A stretch of DNA of 64,000 nt from GCA-2794515 sp034436155 (GTDB lineage: Bacteria; Chloroflexota; Anaerolineae; Aggregatilineales; Phototrophicaceae): contig DAOTVP010000042.1 in the NCBI GenBank assembly GCA_034436155.1, forward strand, positions 14,718 to 78,717. The letters run 5' to 3'. Of the stretch, positions 59,790 through 64,000 are shown one piece after another. Position numbers and translations under genes: made by a program. A model generated the notes under the pieces. That model searched no databases. It was not told where the DNA came from and saw nothing but the letters and a program-made list of their open reading frames with translations. Within the stretch, counting starts at the first letter, position 1. Each line of letters opens with the position of its first letter.

Positions 59790-60536
59790 ATGCCAGAATA
59801 TACATCCACCGCCCCCAAAACCGCCCAAACCTATACCAAGAGCCTGACTTTGACGGTGGTTATCCCATGTTATAACGAAGAACATTTCATCGAAAAAGTT
59901 ATCCAACGTGTGCGTGCGGTTGAATTGGCAGACCAAATTGTGATTGTGGATGATGGATCGACTGATAGAAGCCGTGACATTTTGCGCCAACTTCAAGCTG
60001 ACCCGCGTAATAGTGACCTGACCATCATTTATCACGACAAAAATCAAGGCAAAGGGGCGGCGTTAGTGACTGGCTTTAAGGCGGCAACCAGCGATATTAT
60101 CCTCATCCAAGATGCCGATGAGGAATATGACCCGCGAGATTATCCCCAATTGGTCAAGCCTATCGAAGAGGGCATAGCCAAAGTGGTGTATGGCTCGCGC
60201 TTTTTGGGCGGTCCGCGCAAGGCGATGAATTTTTGGAATATGGTCGCCAATAAAATCCTCACACTCGTCACCAATATCCTCTATAACGCTATTTTGAGCG
60301 ATATGGAGACCTGTTATAAGGTGTTTCGGCGCGAAGTCGTGCAAGATATGGTCATTCGGGCGCGGGGCTTTGAATTTGAACCTGAATTCACCGCCAAAGT
60401 CCTGAAAAAAGGGATTCGCATTTACGAAGTGCCGATTTCATACAATGGGCGCGAATGGAGCGAAGGCAAAAAGATTAAATGGCACGATGCCCCCAAAGCG
60501 TTGTGGGCGCTCATAAAATATCGGTTTGTGAACTGA
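59790..60536 (+). CDS. Family 2 glycosyltransferase (DPM1-like)
   Basis: 248 residues of GT-A fold. TVVIPCYNEEHFIEKVIQRV and QIVIVDDGSTDRSRDILRQL, the DxD-type IQDADEEYDP, and ETCYKVFRREVV with GFEFEPEFTAKVLKK resemble dolichol- or polyprenyl-phosphate mannose synthases. No C-terminal membrane helices are present, so it would be membrane-associated at most. ATG 59790 has GAGGA 8 nt upstream. It lies 7 nt before a large membrane protein of GT-C look, a common donor-synthase plus transferase pairing. Confidence 0.88.
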   Translation: MPEYTSTAPKTAQTYTKSLTLTVVIPCYNEEHFIEKVIQRVRAVELADQIVIVDDGSTDRSRDILRQLQADPRNSDLTIIYHDKNQGKGAALVTGFKAATSDIILIQDADEEYDPRDYPQLVKPIEEGIAKVVYGSRFLGGPRKAMNFWNMVANKILTLVTNILYNAILSDMETCYKVFRREVVQDMVIRARGFEFEPEFTAKVLKKGIRIYEVPISYNGREWSEGKKIKWHDAPKALWALIKYRFVN

Positions 60537-60543
60537 TTTTTGT

Positions 60544-62544
60544 ATGGCTAATCATCCCAATCGTCGTACATTTCTTTGGATGACCTTCATCACAACAGGG
60601 TTATTGTTGGCGTTGGCGCTCAACATCACCGAATGGCTACGTGGTGGTTTCGGTTGGCGCTGGGGTTATCAACCGATTCCTCTTATTCGCATGGGTGTGC
60701 TGATAATAATTGTTGTCGGTTATTTGGTATTGATGTGGCTCTTGCGAAATCGGCGTTTGTGGGTGTTATTCACAGGTGTGATTATTGGCTCGGCAATTGT
60801 GACGTATGCTGTAGCGTATGTGCGCGATGGTGATGCGTTATATGCGATGCTGACTCGCACCCTCTCTGAAGGCGCAACTGCCCCCCATTTTGTGGGCGTA
60901 TGGCTTAATTCCGCCGAAGCCGAACCACTTTGGCGCGATTGGTCGATGCTCATGCCCAATTTGCCCCGTCATGTGGCGCTCAGTCCGCCCGGTGCGCCGT
61001 TGTGGTATGCGTTACTGGAATTTATTTTTAATGCGCTCCCCACATCATTATCCGAATCACTCCGCGCACCGTTGTATCCGTATCAATGTCAGGTGTATAC
61101 CTTCATCGAATACACACCTGCCGAATGGGCAGTCGCGTGGTTCGGCATCCTCATGCCCGTCATCGCGGGGTTTATCATCATCCCACTATTCGCCGTTGCC
61201 AAGACCTTTTTTGATGAGCAACATGCCCGTCATATCATCATCGCGTGGGGATTAGTCCCCAACATGGCGTTATGGGGTGGCTCGTGGAATACGTTGTATC
61301 CGTTGCTCGCCATCGCCAGTTTTTTATATTTGCATTTGGGCATCGTACACGGTGTTGCCAACGGTTTGCGCCACCGCAAAACGGTGCGCCTGTTGTATAT
61401 CAGTGGGTTATGGGCGGGCATTGCCAGTTTTATCAATTTCGCGTTTATGCCGATGTTTTTACTGTTTGGTTTATATACCCTCATGATGGCATTTTTAGGC
61501 GCAAAACCTGTTCAATCGGCACGGATGTCATTTTCAGTGGTTGTTGGCATCTTCTTCGGCATTGGCATGTTGACGATTTGGGCGATTTATTGGCTGTTCA
61601 CCCGCGAGACACCCCTCGAAATTTTGAATGTCGCGTTGGGCGGGCATCTTGACCTAGAACGCAATTATTGGTTTTGGGTGGTCATGCACGTTTGGGATTG
61701 GGTGCTGTTTGCGGGTATTATGTGGGCATTGTTGAGCGTGTATGGCATCATACAGGGGTATCTGACCCGCAAAAAACACCAACCGATTCCGCCTATCCTG
61801 ATTTTGAGTGGCGCATTATGGTTGATGGTCATTATCACCACCCTAAGCAATACTGCCCGTGGCGAGACGGCGCGGGTCTGGTCTTGGATGACCCCGTTTT
61901 TATTGCTCTCGGCGTATGATGGTCTGATGCGCTTGGTCAATCATCCCAAAGAACAGCATATATCCCAATCTCAAGCATGGTGGCTGGTTCATCGGCTACA
62001 AGCCATATCGGTGGTCGTCCTCGCTAGTTATCTGAGTGTATTCGAGACTGAATTGCCACCCCCTGCCACCCGTCCACAACCGATAGCCGATGTGATATTT
62101 GCCAATGCAACTTTCACTCGTAGCACCGATAACGCCTCATTCACGCTCACAGGGTGGCGCGGGGAATATGACCCCGACCAAAATGCGCTCATCTTATGGC
62201 TGAATTGGACGAATGACCAGCAAATTTATGATGCGTTGTGGTTCGGCGCGACACCTGTCAGTCCCGATGGAGTCGCTGGCGACATGGTGTTATGGCAACC
62301 GGGTCAGTTTATCCCCAATCCCGATAATCCAGAATTGGATATGCGCTATCCGACCACTTGCTGGTCGCCGACTATCCACACGCCGTTGGGCGATAAGGTG
62401 ATTATCCCATTGCCCGAAAATCCACAATCGGGCGAGTGGTGGGTGAGCATTGCCATATTTGGGGATGAGGCGGGTACAGAGGGGCGCTTGGTGGTGAATG
62501 GAGACGAGTTACAGGTGGGTATCGGCGGCATCCGCGTGGAATAA
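60544..62544 (+). CDS. Polytopic membrane protein, GT-C-like glycosyltransferase candidate
   Basis: 666 residues. About 12 membrane helices fill residues 10-500, and a soluble beta-rich domain follows (about 515-665). After helix 3, the HVALSPPGAPLWYALLEF loop with PPG recalls the PMT/ArnT-type GT-C proteins, and an acidic luminal loop (RDGDALYAML) is also present. Together with the polyprenyl-phosphate-sugar synthase 7 nt upstream, it is a good candidate to move that sugar to a protein or polymer on the outer face. The acceptor is not known. Confidence 0.72.
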   Translation: MANHPNRRTFLWMTFITTGLLLALALNITEWLRGGFGWRWGYQPIPLIRMGVLIIIVVGYLVLMWLLRNRRLWVLFTGVIIGSAIVTYAVAYVRDGDALYAMLTRTLSEGATAPHFVGVWLNSAEAEPLWRDWSMLMPNLPRHVALSPPGAPLWYALLEFIFNALPTSLSESLRAPLYPYQCQVYTFIEYTPAEWAVAWFGILMPVIAGFIIIPLFAVAKTFFDEQHARHIIIAWGLVPNMALWGGSWNTLYPLLAIASFLYLHLGIVHGVANGLRHRKTVRLLYISGLWAGIASFINFAFMPMFLLFGLYTLMMAFLGAKPVQSARMSFSVVVGIFFGIGMLTIWAIYWLFTRETPLEILNVALGGHLDLERNYWFWVVMHVWDWVLFAGIMWALLSVYGIIQGYLTRKKHQPIPPILILSGALWLMVIITTLSNTARGETARVWSWMTPFLLLSAYDGLMRLVNHPKEQHISQSQAWWLVHRLQAISVVVLASYLSVFETELPPPATRPQPIADVIFANATFTRSTDNASFTLTGWRGEYDPDQNALILWLNWTNDQQIYDALWFGATPVSPDGVAGDMVLWQPGQFIPNPDNPELDMRYPTTCWSPTIHTPLGDKVIIPLPENPQSGEWWVSIAIFGDEAGTEGRLVVNGDELQVGIGGIRVE

Positions 62545-62559
62545 ATTATATTTATTCCA

Positions 62560-62757
62560 CTACTCTTGATTCATCATCTCGAACATCTCATCCAAATCAG
62601 ATTGTGATAAATCTTGCCGAAAGTCATCAATAATCTCTAGTAAATCTCCCATTTGGAAACCTACATTTTGCTGACGTTGGTCTATGCGATTTCTGAGAGT
62701 ATTCAATTGGTCGTTATCCAGTTCATCAATCAACAGAAGTAAGTCATTAAAAACCAT
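62560..62757 (-). CDS. Small antitoxin-like protein
   Basis: 65 residues. LLLLIDELDNDQLNTLRNRI and a C-terminal acidic tail (ending SQSDLDEMFEMMNQE) resemble the antitoxin-like protein class also seen at 15913 and 48403. ATG 62757 is the start, because AGGAG (62766-62770) is 8 nt upstream; the in-frame ATG at 62763 is too close and the frame to 62844 is poor. No toxin is adjacent; it is convergent with the GT-C-like gene and divergent from tnpB. Confidence 0.62.
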   Translation of the reverse strand: MVFNDLLLLIDELDNDQLNTLRNRIDQRQQNVGFQMGDLLEIIDDFRQDLSQSDLDEMFEMMNQE

Positions 62758-62922
62758 AATCATTTCTCCTTTCATCTCCACTTTATGCACATTATCAAAG
62801 AACGCCATAAAACCCCGCGCTTTAGCGATGGCGATATAAGGCATGGTAAATTGATTGTACTTAAAAATATGCTAGAATAGAAATAATGTTTAGGTGATAG
62901 CCAAAAAAAGTGGAATAGATTG

Positions 62923-64000
62923 ATGCCCAATCTGGTCGAAGTGCGAAAAACCTACAAATACCGATTGTATCACAACAACAAGGTGGATGGTTCACTTCAT
63001 CATCAAATTAATGTTGCGGGCATCATCTGGAATCACGCCCTCGCCCTGCAAAGGCGGTACTATAAACTCACTCGCAAATACATCCCATTGGATGTGATGA
63101 AAAAACACATCGCCAAACTGCGGAAGCGTTGCCCACAATATGCCTATTGGAAAGACTTGGGTTCGCAGGCGGTTCAAGAAATCCTTGAGCGTCTGGATAA
63201 GGCATATATGCGCTTCTTCAACAAGCAAGGCGGATTGCCCCACTTCAAAAAGGTCAAGAAATTTAAGTCTTTCATCCTGAAACAAGCGGGATGGGATTTA
63301 CTCGACAAACAAGAGGGTAAAAAATATCGCAAGATTCGCATTGGCAAGAACATATATAAATTTGTCTATCACCGTCCGTTGAATGGTGAGATAAAAACAG
63401 TCGCTATTAAGCGAGATGCAACGGGGCGATTGTGGTTGTGTTTCAGCGTCATTGAGAAAATGGTCATTCCAGAAAAAATCAGCACGGGTAAAATCGGCGG
63501 TTTCGACTTTGGGTTGACCGATTTCTTGACGATGAATGAAGGTGCAACCATTGGATCGCCACAATATTACAAGCGTGACCTACCTCGTTTACGCGCCATT
63601 CAAAGTCGTGTCTCGCGCAAGGTCAAGGGAAGCAACAATCACAAAGCGGGGATGTGGCATATCAATCGCCGTCATATTCGCATAGCCGATAGTCGCTTAG
63701 ATTTCCATTTTCAACTGGCGCATGATTTGTGCGACCAATATGATGTGATGGTGTTCGAGGACTTAAATCTCGATGCCATGAAGCGGCTTTGGGGACGGAA
63801 AGTAAGCGATTTAGGGTTTGCTCAGTTTGTGAAGGTGTTGGATTGGGTTGCCTTCAAGCGGGGCAAACGTGTTGTGAAAATAGACCGTTGGGAGCGTACA
63901 ACGGGCAAATGTAGTCGTTGCGGTCATACGCAAAAGTTAGACCTGTCTGACCGTGTTTTTCAGTGTCAGGGTTGTGGACACACATTAGGGCGTGACCACA
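62923..64000 (+). mobile_element. TnpB-type IS605/IS1341 element, 5' part (cut by window edge)
   Basis: The frame from ATG 62923 runs to the right edge (359 codons). After the wedge and REC-like N-half (YKYRLYHNN, NVAGIIWNHALALQRRYY), RuvC I is GFDFGLTDF, RuvC II has VFEDLNLDAM, and a zinc ribbon with two Cys pairs (CSRCG, CQGCG) follows. The sequence ends GRDH, at the usual place of the last RuvC Asp. TnpB is an omega-RNA-guided DNA nuclease. No tnpA is seen upstream, so it is either a stand-alone IS1341-type unit or a TnpA-less remnant. The 3' end, with the guide RNA, lies outside the window. Confidence 0.9.

Overview
The window looks like a chromosomal piece of a Chloroflexota bacterium, most likely of the Anaerolineae type. 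This is inferred from protein style, since no rRNA or other phylogenetic marker was searched. The signs are many exported proteins with Pro/Thr-rich linkers, SH3b, PA14, PPC and excalibur modules, a 7TM-type histidine kinase, GAF and PAS kinases, a sortase, and a moderate GC content. Genes are tightly packed, often with 4-nt ATGA overlaps, and there is no prophage or integrase.

Layout. 1-6.2 kb: 5' part of a magnesium-chelatase-type AAA+ ATPase, a 7TM histidine kinase, then a methyltransferase / sortase / small membrane protein / Crp-family regulator run and a ferredoxin. 6.4-14.9 kb: a heterodimeric ABC exporter with one degenerate ATP site, an exported protein, an MFS pump, a PA14-SH3b protein, a 9-copy 26-bp satellite and an L,D-transpeptidase. 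15-18.9 kb: rsmI, a small antitoxin-like protein, proline dehydrogenase, pfkA and a UPF0173 hydrolase. 19-24.9 kb: a GAF kinase behind an AT-rich, palindrome-filled 546-bp upstream region, a WecA/TagO-type transferase, and an operon of a pseudo-receiver/roadblock protein, a TrpC-fold pseudoenzyme and an esterase lipoprotein. 25-33 kb: an ABC-2 exporter, an SBP-SH3b fusion, a phosphatase, tRNA-Leu(UAA) and exported proteins. 33-35.9 kb: rpsB-tsf-pyrH. 36-43.4 kb: a receiver/PAS-kinase pair, GNAT, membrane proteins, an AraC regulator, a HEAT-repeat protein and an SH3b-excalibur protein. 43.4-45.4 kb: an AT-richer type II restriction-modification locus whose endonuclease frame is broken by a TGA. 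45.4-49 kb: ECF sigma with a SAF-domain anti-sigma-like protein, recA, and a VapBC-type module. 49-56.2 kb: class A PBP, thioredoxin, zinc ribbon, TauE, peroxiredoxin, lexA and cinA-C. 56.3-64 kb: lipoprotein, PPC-repeat protein, deoC, GT2, GT-C-like membrane protein, antitoxin-like protein, and a TnpB cut off at the window edge.

Themes. Envelope building and sensing dominate: PBP1A, L,D-transpeptidase, sortase, WecA-like, GT2, SH3b proteins, four histidine kinases or receivers and ECF/anti-sigma. An SOS circuit is visible: recA and lexA both carry GAAC-N4-GT-type boxes inside the -35/-10 spacer. A dispersed family of short imperfect palindromes lies only in intergenic gaps, mostly at convergent gene ends. 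It keeps an asymmetric TTAG / CGTATAT core while both outer and inner stem arms vary in a paired way.
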